This document shows positions 17,405 to 25,672 of a DNA stretch of 58,147 nucleotides, one piece after another (the first letter of the stretch is position 1; each line of letters starts with the position of its first letter). The DNA is taken from positions 1-58,147 of the forward strand of contig JAFEFG010000013.1 in NCBI GenBank assembly GCA_018240685.1, written 5' to 3'. This DNA comes from Pseudomonadota bacterium. GTDB lineage: Bacteria; Pseudomonadota; Alphaproteobacteria; Reyranellales; Reyranellaceae. The position numbers were made by a program, and so were the translations under genes. A model generated the notes under the pieces. The model saw only the letters and a list, made by a program, of their open reading frames with translations. It did no database searches and had not been told where the DNA came from.

Positions 17405-18456
17405 CCTTCATCGCCAAGCCCAAGCTGCACCATCCGTCGCTGGTCAAGAACAAGGCCGGCTTCACCCGCCGCGACTACGAGGGCGCGGTCTCGACGCTGT
17501 GTGCCGGCTGCGGCCACGACTCGATCAGTGCCGCCATCATCCAGGCCTGTTTCGAGCTCGACATCCTGCCGCACCAGGTCGCGAAGCTGTCGGGCATCGG
17601 CTGCTCCTCCAAGGCGCCGACCTATTTCATCGGCGCCAGCCACGGCTTCAACACCGTGCACGGGCGCATGCCGTCGGTGGCGACGGGCGCCAACCTCGCC
17701 AACCGCGACCTGATCTATCTCGGCGTCTCGGGCGACGGCGACTCCGCCTCGATCGGCCTCGGCCAGTTCGCCCACGTCATGCGCCGCGGCGTCAACATGA
17801 CCTACATCGTCATGAACAACGGCGTCTACGGCCTCACCAAGGGCCAGTTCTCGGCCACCGCCGACAAGGGCTCGATCAGCAAGAAGGGCGTCAGCAACCC
17901 CGACTCCTCGATCGACATGGTGTCGATGGCGATCCTGATGGGCGCCACCTTCGTCGGCCGCTCCTTCTCCGGCGACAAGCATCAGCTCGTGCCGCTCATC
18001 AAAGCGGCGCTGATGCACAAGGGCGCGGCGTTCCTCGACGTCATCAGCCCCTGCGTGGCGTTCAACAACCACGCCGGCTCGACCAAGAGCTACGAATACG
18101 TGCGCGAGCACAACGAGGCGCTCAACCGGCTCGACTTCATCGAGGGCCGCGAGGAGATCACGGCCCACTACGAACCCGGCACCGCGACGACGGTGGAGCA
18201 GCACGACGGCTCGCTCCTGCGCCTGCGCAAGCTCGGCGAGGACTACGATCCGTCCGACAAGATCGCCGCGATGAAGCGCGTGCAGGAGGGCCTGGCGTCG
18301 GGCGAGGTCGTGACCGGCCTGCTCTATGTCGATCCGAGCCCGAAGGATCTGCACGCCAACCTCAACACGGTCGACGCGCCGCTCAACACGCTGCAGACCG
18401 CAGACCTCTGCCCGGGCACGGCGGCGCTCGAGCGAATCAACGCGAGCCTGCGCTGA
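17401..18456 (+). CDS. korB: 2-oxoacid:acceptor oxidoreductase, TPP-binding beta subunit
   Basis: A 351-residue thiamine-diphosphate subunit. The TPP motif is GDGDSASIGL (from Gly111) ending in MNNGVYGLTKGQ (Asn139/Asn140). Cysteines for the single [4Fe-4S] cluster are in place: Cys34 and Cys37 (CAGCGHD), Cys68 (GIGCSSK) and Cys218 (ISPCVAFN). Together with korA and korC it gives the full set for a KorCAB-type enzyme. The stop codon overlaps the predicted start of a small membrane protein. Confidence 0.9.
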   Translation: MTFIAKPKLHHPSLVKNKAGFTRRDYEGAVSTLCAGCGHDSISAAIIQACFELDILPHQVAKLSGIGCSSKAPTYFIGASHGFNTVHGRMPSVATGANLANRDLIYLGVSGDGDSASIGLGQFAHVMRRGVNMTYIVMNNGVYGLTKGQFSATADKGSISKKGVSNPDSSIDMVSMAILMGATFVGRSFSGDKHQLVPLIKAALMHKGAAFLDVISPCVAFNNHAGSTKSYEYVREHNEALNRLDFIEGREEITAHYEPGTATTVEQHDGSLLRLRKLGEDYDPSDKIAAMKRVQEGLASGEVVTGLLYVDPSPKDLHANLNTVDAPLNTLQTADLCPGTAALERINASLR

Positions 18457-18746
18457 ACAGGCTCGTCTTCGCCGTCCTTGGCGGCATCGGCGGGGCGCTG
18501 ATCGGGGCGCCGCTGGCGGCGCTCGTGGCCGCCGCCGTCGCCCACCAGGCCTTCGGGACGCTCGACAGCCGTGCCTACATGCAAAGCGGCATGGCCGGCG
18601 CCGGGCTGGGGATCATCCTCGGGCTGGTCAGCGGCGTCTGGCTGGTGTCGCGCGACCAAGGCAGCCAGGCCGGTCCGGCACTGGCCTGGCTCTGGGTCGG
18701 CGCGTCCATCGTCCTGCTGTCGCTGGCCTGGGTCGTCACCCAGTAG
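18453..18746 (+). CDS. Small membrane protein of unknown function (CTG start?)
   Basis: About 97 residues with three hydrophobic stretches: LVFAVLGGIGGALIGAPLA and onward, GMAGAGLGIILGLVSGVWLV, and ALAWLWVGASIVLLSLAWVV. The frame has no ATG, GTG or TTG between the korB stop and the first hydrophobic segment; the only start-like codon is CTG at 18453, which overlaps the korB stop as CTGA. A GTG inside the first segment or ATG codons later would cut off a membrane span. Coding is supported by the strong hydrophobic pattern and by GC-rich third positions. It ends inside the convergent ABC transporter gene (11-bp overlap). Function unknown. Confidence 0.6.
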   Translation: MNRLVFAVLGGIGGALIGAPLAALVAAAVAHQAFGTLDSRAYMQSGMAGAGLGIILGLVSGVWLVSRDQGSQAGPALAWLWVGASIVLLSLAWVVTQ

Positions 18747-20472
18747 CCGGCGTCAGGCCCGGCAGCTCGACCAGCGTGCCGACCTTTCCGGGCTCGCGCT
18801 TGAGCTCGAGCAGCGTGTCGTGCCACTTCCGCAGCGTCGGACGGTGGCCGATCGAGATCATGGTCGTACCGGGAAGCCGCTTCCTCAGCGCCTCATAGAC
18901 CGTCGCCTCCGCCGCCTCGTCGAGCGACGCCGTGGCCTCGTCCATGAACAGCCAGTCCGGCCGATAGATGATGGCGCGGGCCGCCGCCAGCCGCTGCTGC
19001 TCGCCGCCGGACAGCACGTTGTTCCAGTGGGTCACCTCGTCCAGACGGTCGGTGAGATGCCCGAGCTGCACCGCCCGCAGCGCCTCGGCGATCTCGTCGT
19101 CGGAGGCGGCCGATTGCTCGTCGGGATACTTCACCGCGTCGCGCAGCGAGCCGATCGGGATGTAGGGCTTCTGCGGCAGGAACAGCACCCGCGCCCCCTC
19201 CGGGACGCGCACGTGCCCGCTGCCGAATGGCCAGATGCCGGCGAGCGCGCGGAACAGGGTGCTCTTGCCCGAGCCGCTCGCTCCCTGCACGAGAACCGAA
19301 TGGCCCTTCCGGAACGGCAGCGTCACGTGCTTGAGCAGCGCCTGGCCCGTGGGCAGGGAGAGCGTCAGGTCGTCGACGGCGACGTCGGTCAGGCCGGGCC
19401 TGGGCTCGATCTCGATCGCCGTCGCCGGCTTCTCGTCGCTCGCCACCTGCAACCCCTTGAGACGATCCATGACCGCGCGCAGCTCCGCCAGCGAGGTGTA
19501 GTTGTCGATGAAGAACGACAGCGCCGACTGGACCTGCCCGAAGGCCGACGCCGTCTGCGTCATGATGCCGAAGGTGATGGCGCCGGCGAAGAAGCGGGGC
19601 GCCGTCACGACGTACGGAAACACGACCGCGAGCTGCGCATACCCGGACTGATAGAAGGCGAGCTGCGCCTGGGTCATCAGCACGCGGAAGCCGTTGTTGA
19701 ACACGTCGATGAATCGCGCATTCAGCGATTCGGCCTCCCTCGCCTCGCCGTGATAGAGCGCGATGCCCTCGGCGTTCTCGCGCACGCGGACCAGGGAGAA
19801 GCGGAAGTTCGCCTCGTAGCGCTGCCGCAGGAAGTTGAGCGAGATCAGCCGCCGGCCGACGATGTTGGCGAGATAGGTGCCGACCGTCGCATAGATGAGG
19901 CAGACCCAGGCCATGTAGCCAGGAATGGTCACGTCGAGGCCGATGGACGCCAGCGACAGCGGCCCGGAGAGCTGCCACAGGATGAAGAGGAAGGAAATCA
20001 GCGTGGCAACGGCACTCAGCAGGCCGAGCATCAGCGTCATCGTGTACTGGCCGAGATAGTTCAGATCCTCGGCGATACGCTGGTCGACGTTGTCGACGGT
20101 GCGCGTGAGTTCGATGCGATAGTAGCCGCGGTCGTCGAGCCAGTGGGAAAGGTAGCGGCGCGTCAGCCACCGGCGCCAGCGCAGGCGCAGGTACGGGCTC
20201 ACCACGGCCCGGGCGACGAAGACGACGATGAAGAGAGCGGCCAGCCAGGAGAAGTAGATGATCTCCCGCCAGAACACCGCTTCGTTCTTGTTCTGGATGC
20301 TGTCGTAGAAGCGCCGGTTCCAGTCGTTGAACAGAACCTCAAGCCCGACGCCGCCGAAGGTCAGCAGGATCGCCCCGATCAGCAGGGCTATGGCGACAGG
20401 CCATTCCTCGGACTTGAAGTAGGGAATAACCAGGCGCCACCAGTCGCCGACGAACGAGCCAACTCTCTTCAT
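18736..20472 (-). CDS. ABC transporter, fused permease/ATPase, SbmA/YddA-like
   Basis: A 578-residue half-size transporter with an N-terminal ABC_membrane_2/SbmA_BacA-like domain (about 1-330) and a C-terminal ATPase. The membrane part shows RRWLTRRYLSHWLDDRGYYRI and TVDNVDQRIAEDLNYL, segments typical of the YddA/BacA-related group that imports cobalamin, bleomycin or peptides. The ATPase has Walker A VQGASGSGKSTLFRAL, signature LSGGEQQRLAAARAI and Walker B WLFMDEATASLDE. SD AAAGGA precedes the ATG at 20472. Immediately upstream lies the decayed end of a TRAP permease gene. Confidence 0.88.
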   Translation of the reverse strand: MKRVGSFVGDWWRLVIPYFKSEEWPVAIALLIGAILLTFGGVGLEVLFNDWNRRFYDSIQNKNEAVFWREIIYFSWLAALFIVVFVARAVVSPYLRLRWRRWLTRRYLSHWLDDRGYYRIELTRTVDNVDQRIAEDLNYLGQYTMTLMLGLLSAVATLISFLFILWQLSGPLSLASIGLDVTIPGYMAWVCLIYATVGTYLANIVGRRLISLNFLRQRYEANFRFSLVRVRENAEGIALYHGEAREAESLNARFIDVFNNGFRVLMTQAQLAFYQSGYAQLAVVFPYVVTAPRFFAGAITFGIMTQTASAFGQVQSALSFFIDNYTSLAELRAVMDRLKGLQVASDEKPATAIEIEPRPGLTDVAVDDLTLSLPTGQALLKHVTLPFRKGHSVLVQGASGSGKSTLFRALAGIWPFGSGHVRVPEGARVLFLPQKPYIPIGSLRDAVKYPDEQSAASDDEIAEALRAVQLGHLTDRLDEVTHWNNVLSGGEQQRLAAARAIIYRPDWLFMDEATASLDEAAEATVYEALRKRLPGTTMISIGHRPTLRKWHDTLLELKREPGKVGTLVELPGLTPATG

Positions 20473-20502
20473 GCAGAAATCCTTTCGGGCCGCACGATAG
20501 CG

Positions 20503-20650
20503 TCACATGCGGCCGGGCAGCCAGAGCGCGATGATGGGGAATACGATCAGGATAACAAGTCGCAGGACAGGGTCGCGAGGAAGGGCAGTACGCCCTTGAA
20601 GATTGACGAAACCGTGACGTCCCAACCCCACATCCGATCACGAAGACGTT
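20503..20650 (-). pseudogene. Remnant of a TRAP transporter DctM C-terminus
   Basis: Three pieces on the minus strand read as consecutive parts of the C-terminus of a TRAP large permease, but in different frames. NVFVIG (20650 down) matches the GLNVFVIK region; DVTVSSIFKGVLPFLA follows in a second frame; VLRLVILIVFPIIALWLPGRM-stop, ending at 20503, follows in a third. The intact dctM in this window has the same order (LNIFVIKNIA, DVIWGVMPF, IALWLP). A HPP-like piece upstream (about 20715-20735) may be the preceding segment. At least two frameshifts break the frame and no 5' part is seen, so it is a relic. The rest of the 379-bp gap up to rsmB holds nothing recognisable. Confidence 0.7.
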
Positions 20651-20851
20651 GCTCCCGGCCGGGGCCGGATCGGTCCCGGCGGCCCATGCCCAAGCCGAGG
20701 CCGCCGGCGGATGGTGGGGCCGCCAACGGCACCGCGCAGGCCGGTCGCCAAGGCCATCGCCCGCTTTTTTGCGGCCGGCCCACCCCGTTTGCGCGTTGTC
20801 CGGCCATCCCGGGCCATGACAAGCGCGCCAACGGCGTCTATAGCGCCCGCG

Positions 20852-22150
20852 ATGGATGCTACCCTCTCCTCCCGCCGCGCCGCGCTCGACGTTCTCGTCG
20901 CCTGCCTGGACAAGGGCCAGCCGCTCGACGACGTGCTGGCGCGCCACCAGGGATTTGCCGCGCTCGATCCGCGCGACCGCGCCTTCGTGCGCCTGCTGCT
21001 GGCCACCACCCTGCGCCGGCTGGGCGAGATCGACGACGTGCTGAAGGGGCTGATCGAGCGCCCGCTCGAGAACGCCAATGCGCTCGGCCATCAGGTGCTG
21101 CGCCTGGGCGCCACTCAGCTCCTCTTCCTCGGCACGCCCGCGCACGCGGCCGTGGACACGTCGGTGCGCCTGATCGAGGGCGCCCGCCTGCCGCACCTCA
21201 AGGGCCTCGTGAACGCCGTGCTGCGCCGCATCGCGCGCGAGGGCACTGCACCGCTCAGTGATCACGACGCCGCTCGGCTGAACACGCCCCTGTGGCTGTG
21301 GGAGAGCTGGCTCGAAGCCTACGGCGAGACTACCACGCGCGCGATCGCCGCCGCGCACCTGATCGAGGCGCCGCTCGACCTCACGCCGCGTTCCGATGCC
21401 GCCTTCTGGGCCGGTCGTCTCGAGGCGGAAGTATTGCCGACGGGAACGATCCGCCGCACCGCCGGCGGCGCCATCACCGAACTGCCGGGCTTCGCCGAGG
21501 GCGCCTGGTGGGTGCAGGACGCCGCAGCCGCCCTGCCGGCACGCTTGCTGGACGACATCGCCGGCAAGCGCGTCGCCGATCTCTGCGCCGCGCCCGGCGG
21601 CAAGACGCTGCAGCTCTGCGCGGCCGGCGCCATCGTGACCGCCGTCGACATCTCGGCCCGCCGCATGGCGCGCCTGGGCGACAACCTCGTGCGTGCCGGC
21701 CTGAAGGCGGAACTGATCACGGCCGATGCCAGCAAGTGGCAGACGCTCGACAAGTTCGACGCCATCCTGCTCGACGCCCCCTGTTCGGGAACCGGCACCC
21801 TGCGCCGCCATCCCGACATCGCCTGGCTGAAGGACGAATCCGACGTCGACCGTCTCACGGTCACCCAGGACCGGCTGCTGCTGCATGCGCTCGACCTGCT
21901 GAAGCCCGGCGGCATCCTGGTCTACGCCGTCTGCTCGCTGCAGGAGGACGAGGGCCCGGCGCGCATCGCGGCGTTGCTGGGCCGTGGTGGCGGCGTGGAG
22001 CGCGTGCCGGTCACTGCCGCCGAACTGCCCGGCCTCGCCGAGGCGATCACGCCCCAGGGCGACGTCCGCACCCTGCCCTCGATGTGGTCCGAGCGCGGCG
22101 GCATCGACGGCTTCTTCATCGCCCGATTGCGCCGCAGTTACGAAAAGTAA
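20852..22150 (+). CDS. rsmB: 16S rRNA m5C967 methyltransferase RsmB
   Basis: A 432-residue RNA cytosine-5 methyltransferase of the RsmB/NOP family. The N-terminal NusB-like RNA-binding domain (about 1-140: LDPRDRAFVRLLLATTLRR, GATQLLFLGTPAHAAV, VNAVLRRIAREG) is followed by the SAM-binding domain with motif I LCAAPGGKTLQLC, motif IV LLDAPCSGTGTLRRHPDI and motif VI YAVCSLQEDE, so both catalytic cysteines are present. Start 20852 gives the normal length (E. coli RsmB 429); the frame is open upstream to 20711 with an ATG at 20816, and no good SD is seen for any of them. Confidence 0.92.
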   Translation: MDATLSSRRAALDVLVACLDKGQPLDDVLARHQGFAALDPRDRAFVRLLLATTLRRLGEIDDVLKGLIERPLENANALGHQVLRLGATQLLFLGTPAHAAVDTSVRLIEGARLPHLKGLVNAVLRRIAREGTAPLSDHDAARLNTPLWLWESWLEAYGETTTRAIAAAHLIEAPLDLTPRSDAAFWAGRLEAEVLPTGTIRRTAGGAITELPGFAEGAWWVQDAAAALPARLLDDIAGKRVADLCAAPGGKTLQLCAAGAIVTAVDISARRMARLGDNLVRAGLKAELITADASKWQTLDKFDAILLDAPCSGTGTLRRHPDIAWLKDESDVDRLTVTQDRLLLHALDLLKPGGILVYAVCSLQEDEGPARIAALLGRGGGVERVPVTAAELPGLAEAITPQGDVRTLPSMWSERGGIDGFFIARLRRSYEK

Positions 22151-22157
22151 CGTTTTT
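22137..22157 (+). terminator. Rho-independent-like terminator at the rsmB stop
   Basis: GTTAC (22137-22141), loop GAAAA, GTAAC (22147-22151), then G and TTTTT (22153-22157). The stem is short and partly AT, but the T-run makes it a plausible terminator. It contains the rsmB stop codon, and the A/T-rich stretch continues to about 22177, unusual for this GC-rich window. Confidence 0.5.
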
Positions 22158-22290
22158 AAAAAAGGAAATAAAAAGGAACGGCGGTCCGGCACCGGCCATC
22201 GCGGCACGAAAAGGACAGGGATCGCGGAGCCCAGCATGTGCCCAGGTTAAGGCACCTCCCCGCGCATCGCCGATTCCGGTCGTTATCCCG

Positions 22291-22316
22291 CCGGCCGGAG
22301 CATCCGCTCCAGCCGG
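22291..22316 (-). terminator. Strong hairpin after the amidohydrolase gene
   Basis: GGAGC-ATCC-GCTCC (22297-22310) is extended, across one A/C mismatch, by CCGGC (22291-22295) with GCCGG (22312-22316). It lies 14 bases past the amidohydrolase stop in the convergent gap with rsmB. No T-run follows on the minus strand, so it may stabilise the message or act with Rho. Confidence 0.4.
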
Positions 22317-22329
22317 GAGGCCCCCCAGC

Positions 22330-23871
22330 TCAGACCATCGAGCTCGGCCGATAGAAGGGCTGGTGCTTCGAGGTGTCGATGTAGTCGCCGTAGAACTTGC
22401 GCACGTGCGGCAGCAGCGCCTTGGAGAGCTTGCGCCGCTCGGCCTCGTCGTCGCTCAGCGCCTTGTTGAGATCGTCGTGCAGCGCCTTGAGCGCAACCGT
22501 GCGGTCGACCTTGGTGAACTTGCCGTCCTGGTAGATCACCTCGCCGTCGCACATGGTCATGGTGACCGACTGCTGCTTGGCGCGCTGCACCACGGCATCG
22601 AGCGTCGGCGTCAGTTCGTCGAGGTAGGGATAGGCGATGCTGTCCCAGTCGAGCAGCACCATGTCGGCCGCCTTGCCGACCTCGAGCGTGCCGAGCGAGT
22701 CGCCGAAGGGGGTCGTGCGCGCGCCGCCCACGGTCGCCATGCGCAGCACCTGCGACATGGTCGGCACGTCCTCGTCGACCATGCCCGGCACGCGATGGGC
22801 GCGCAGGACGAGCTTCAGCTCCTGCAGCATGTCGCGGTCGTCGTTGATGCCGGCCTCGTCGAGGCCGATGGCGGTATTGATGCCCTTCTTCTCGAAGAAG
22901 TTCAGCGCCGCCACGCCCGAGCGCAGGCGGAAGTTGGACGAGCAGTTGTGGCAGACGCAGCCCTTGGCTGCCGCGAGCCGGTCGATGTCCTTCTCACTCA
23001 GCCACACGCCATGGCCCAGCGTCAGACGCTCGTTCACCATGCCGAACCGGTCGATGTATTCGAGGGCAGTGCAGTTGCCACGGCGCCAGGCATATTCCTT
23101 CTGGTAGGCCGTCTCGACCAGGTGCATGTGCATCGGCACGTTGTAGGAAGCCGATGCCTCGGAGAGCTTGGTCAGCGCCGTATCCGAGCACCAATGCAGG
23201 TTGGCCGGCGCAAGCTGGATCTTCACGCGGCGCTTGTTGTGGTGCTGCGCGTGGAACGACTTGAAGAGGTCCATCGCATCGTCGAGGCCCATCTTGAAGC
23301 GGTCGAACCACCTCTTCATCGGCCCCTGCAGTTCCTTGGGCAGACTGGCGACGAACTCCTCGTCGGCCTGATAGACGAGACGGTTCTGGTCCCGCACGGC
23401 GTAGCAGTAGCTGACGCGCATGCCGACGTCTTCATAGGCGCGGATGACGTCGCCGGCCCGCTTCTCGACCTCCGGCAGCGTCCCCGGCATCCAGCCATGG
23501 ATGTGCTGCACCGTAGTGATGCCCGAACCGATCATCTCGAAGGCGGAGTAGAGCGTGTCGAGATAGAGATCGAGATTGCGGATCACCATGCGGGTGACGA
23601 ACCACAGTTCCAGCGGCATGTCGGGCGAGCCGAGCTGGACCGGCGTCAGGCCGACATGGTGATGGCCATTGACGAAGCCCGGCAGCAGGACTTCCTTGCC
23701 GGTGCCGATCACCGGCACGGTCGGATGCTTGCGATGAAGATCGTCGAAGGTGCCGACGGCGACGATGACGCCGTCCTCCTGCAGCACCGCGCCGTCCTTG
23801 ATCTCGTTCCAGGACAGGCGGTCCTTGGTTCCCGTGATGGCGGCACGGCTGCGGATGAGACTGGTGGCCAT
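22330..23871 (-). CDS. Amidohydrolase/deaminase of the chlorohydrolase-cytosine deaminase family
   Basis: A 513-residue metal-dependent hydrolase. Metal ligands are visible in LPGFVNGHHHVGL (His-x-His), MHMHLVET (His), LGHGVWLSE (His) and IGLDEAGINDD (Asp), in the order expected for subtype III amidohydrolases such as AtzA/AtzB, TrzN, guanine deaminase and SsnA. The C-terminus has the composite-domain return GTLEVGKAADMVLLDWDS. It is the last gene of a NitT/TauT importer unit (45 bp after the ATPase), so its substrate is probably what the importer delivers: an N-containing ring or an amine. Longer than most deaminases (about 450), with an extra insertion around 140-190. Confidence 0.85.
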   Translation of the reverse strand: MATSLIRSRAAITGTKDRLSWNEIKDGAVLQEDGVIVAVGTFDDLHRKHPTVPVIGTGKEVLLPGFVNGHHHVGLTPVQLGSPDMPLELWFVTRMVIRNLDLYLDTLYSAFEMIGSGITTVQHIHGWMPGTLPEVEKRAGDVIRAYEDVGMRVSYCYAVRDQNRLVYQADEEFVASLPKELQGPMKRWFDRFKMGLDDAMDLFKSFHAQHHNKRRVKIQLAPANLHWCSDTALTKLSEASASYNVPMHMHLVETAYQKEYAWRRGNCTALEYIDRFGMVNERLTLGHGVWLSEKDIDRLAAAKGCVCHNCSSNFRLRSGVAALNFFEKKGINTAIGLDEAGINDDRDMLQELKLVLRAHRVPGMVDEDVPTMSQVLRMATVGGARTTPFGDSLGTLEVGKAADMVLLDWDSIAYPYLDELTPTLDAVVQRAKQQSVTMTMCDGEVIYQDGKFTKVDRTVALKALHDDLNKALSDDEAERRKLSKALLPHVRKFYGDYIDTSKHQPFYRPSSMV

Positions 23872-23916
23872 GTCAGGCTTCTCCCTGGTTCCTTGGGCTT
23901 TGTCCGATGGATATGT

Positions 23917-24741
23917 CTAGGCGACCGTCGCGAGCCCTTCCTGCTCGGCGAAGGCACGATCGACCTCGTCGCGCAGCAGGTCGGTGAGCTGGATGCGCAG
24001 CGCCTCGGCCTCGCGCGAGAAGAGGTCGCGCGGCCGCGGCAGGTCGACCGGCACGATGGTCTTGATGCGGCCGGGACGTGCGGTGAACACGACGACGCGG
24101 TCGGCGAGCGCCACCGCCTCGTCGATGTGATGGGTCACGAACAGCACCGACGCGCCGGAATCGCGCCAGACGTCGAGCAGGAAATCCTGCATGCGCGCGC
24201 GGGTCTGCACGTCGAGCGCCGCGAACGGCTCGTCCATGAGCAGCACCTTCGGGCGCATGGCGAGCGCGCGTGCGACGGCGACGCGCTGGCGCATGCCGCC
24301 CGACAGTTCGTCGGGGCGCTTCTCCATCGCGGCCTTGAGGCCGACGCGCTGCAGCGCCTCCTCGGCGACCGCGCGGCGCTCGGCCCTGGAGGCGCCGCGG
24401 ATCGACAGGCCGAAGCTCACATTCTCCCACACCGTCAGCCACGGAAAGAGCGAGGTCTCCTGGAAGATCAGGCTGCGCTCGGGCGACGGCGTCTCGACCT
24501 TGTCGCTGAACGACCAGATGCTGCCGCCGGTCGCCTCCTCCAGCCCGGCGATGAGATAGAGCAAGGTGCTCTTGCCGCAGCCGGACGGGCCGAGAAAGAT
24601 CACGAACTCGTTGGGCTTCACGTCGAGATCGATGCCGCGCAGGGCCTCGTGGGCGCGGCTGGTGCCGGCAGCCCAGGTCTTGCCGACGTTGCGGCAGACC
24701 ACGGCGTCCTTGGAGGAAAAGGTCGGAGGACTAGAGGCCAC
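23917..24741 (-). CDS. NitT/TauT-type ABC transporter ATPase
   Basis: A 274-residue ATPase of the SsuB/TauB/NrtD group. Walker A FLGPSGCGKSTLLYLIAG, Q-loop LIFQETSLFPWLTVWENV (the FPW motif typical of this group), signature LSGGMRQRVAVARAL, Walker B VLLMDEPFAALD and H-loop VTHHIDEAV are all intact. It overlaps the permease gene by 11 bases. Confidence 0.93.
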   Translation of the reverse strand: MASSPPTFSSKDAVVCRNVGKTWAAGTSRAHEALRGIDLDVKPNEFVIFLGPSGCGKSTLLYLIAGLEEATGGSIWSFSDKVETPSPERSLIFQETSLFPWLTVWENVSFGLSIRGASRAERRAVAEEALQRVGLKAAMEKRPDELSGGMRQRVAVARALAMRPKVLLMDEPFAALDVQTRARMQDFLLDVWRDSGASVLFVTHHIDEAVALADRVVVFTARPGRIKTIVPVDLPRPRDLFSREAEALRIQLTDLLRDEVDRAFAEQEGLATVA

Positions 24742-25672
24742 GCAGCTTCCCCTTGGTATCCGGCAGCCAGTAGAGAATGCGCCGCTGCGCCTGGCGCAGC
24801 AGCCAGTCGAAAGTGAATCCCAGCAAGCCGATCACGGCGATGGTGAAGAAGACCAGAGACGGATTGAAGGTGTTGCGCGCCAGCATGATCACCTGGCCGA
24901 GCCCGTAGCCGACGCCGGTGGACTCGGCCACCAGCACCACCATCCAGGCGCCGAACAGGTTCATGCGCAGGACCGCCAGCATGCCGGGCAGGATCGCGGG
25001 CAGGATCACCCGCGTGTAGATCTGCCGCTTGGTGGCGCCCACGGTGCGCGCGACATTGATAAGGTTGGGGCTGACGCCGTCGATGTGCGTGACGGTGGCC
25101 AGCACCATGTGGAAGAAGAGCGCCACCACCACCATGAAGATGGCCGGTCCGTTGCCGATGCCGAACAGGAAGATCGCCACCGGCAGCCAGGCGATGGGCG
25201 AAACCGGCGACAGCAGCGTGATGGTCGGCAGCACCAGCTTGTCGAACAGGTTGCTGTAGCGGATCAGGATCCCCACCGCGATTCCCAGCACCGAAGCGAT
25301 CAACAGGCCGACGAAGACGCGCATGGTCGTCGCGCCGACGGTGATCATGACCGACTCGAACGCGCTCGGCCCGGCATTCATGGACTGGCCGACCTGCCAG
25401 CGCGTCGCCGTATTGAAGAACTTGGCCTGTTCGACGATGTTGCCGAGGAAGATGTGCGGCGGCGGCAGCAGCTTGGGGTCGGCCCAGCCCACGGCCCAGC
25501 AGAACTCCCACAGGCCCGCGAACAGGCCGATCGACAGACACGTCCACCAGATCTTGGCGAGGATGCCCTCCCCCGCCATCGACGCGAACAGCCGCGCGAC
25601 TGCGGCCGGACGCGCTGGGCGTCCGGCCGGCGAATCGCCCTCGGCGTAATCGGGCGGCGTCGCGATCGTCAT
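24731..25672 (-). CDS. NitT/TauT-type ABC transporter permease
   Basis: A 313-residue permease with six to seven hydrophobic segments and the SsuC/TauC-type EAA loop ARTVGATKRQIYTRVILPAILPGM. The conserved LSPVSPIAWLPVAIFLFGIGNGP segment before it is typical for this group. Its ATG overlaps the receptor stop (TGATG arrangement) and it overlaps the ATPase gene downstream by 11 bases, so the set is tightly co-translated. Confidence 0.93.
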   Translation of the reverse strand: MTIATPPDYAEGDSPAGRPARPAAVARLFASMAGEGILAKIWWTCLSIGLFAGLWEFCWAVGWADPKLLPPPHIFLGNIVEQAKFFNTATRWQVGQSMNAGPSAFESVMITVGATTMRVFVGLLIASVLGIAVGILIRYSNLFDKLVLPTITLLSPVSPIAWLPVAIFLFGIGNGPAIFMVVVALFFHMVLATVTHIDGVSPNLINVARTVGATKRQIYTRVILPAILPGMLAVLRMNLFGAWMVVLVAESTGVGYGLGQVIMLARNTFNPSLVFFTIAVIGLLGFTFDWLLRQAQRRILYWLPDTKGKLRGL

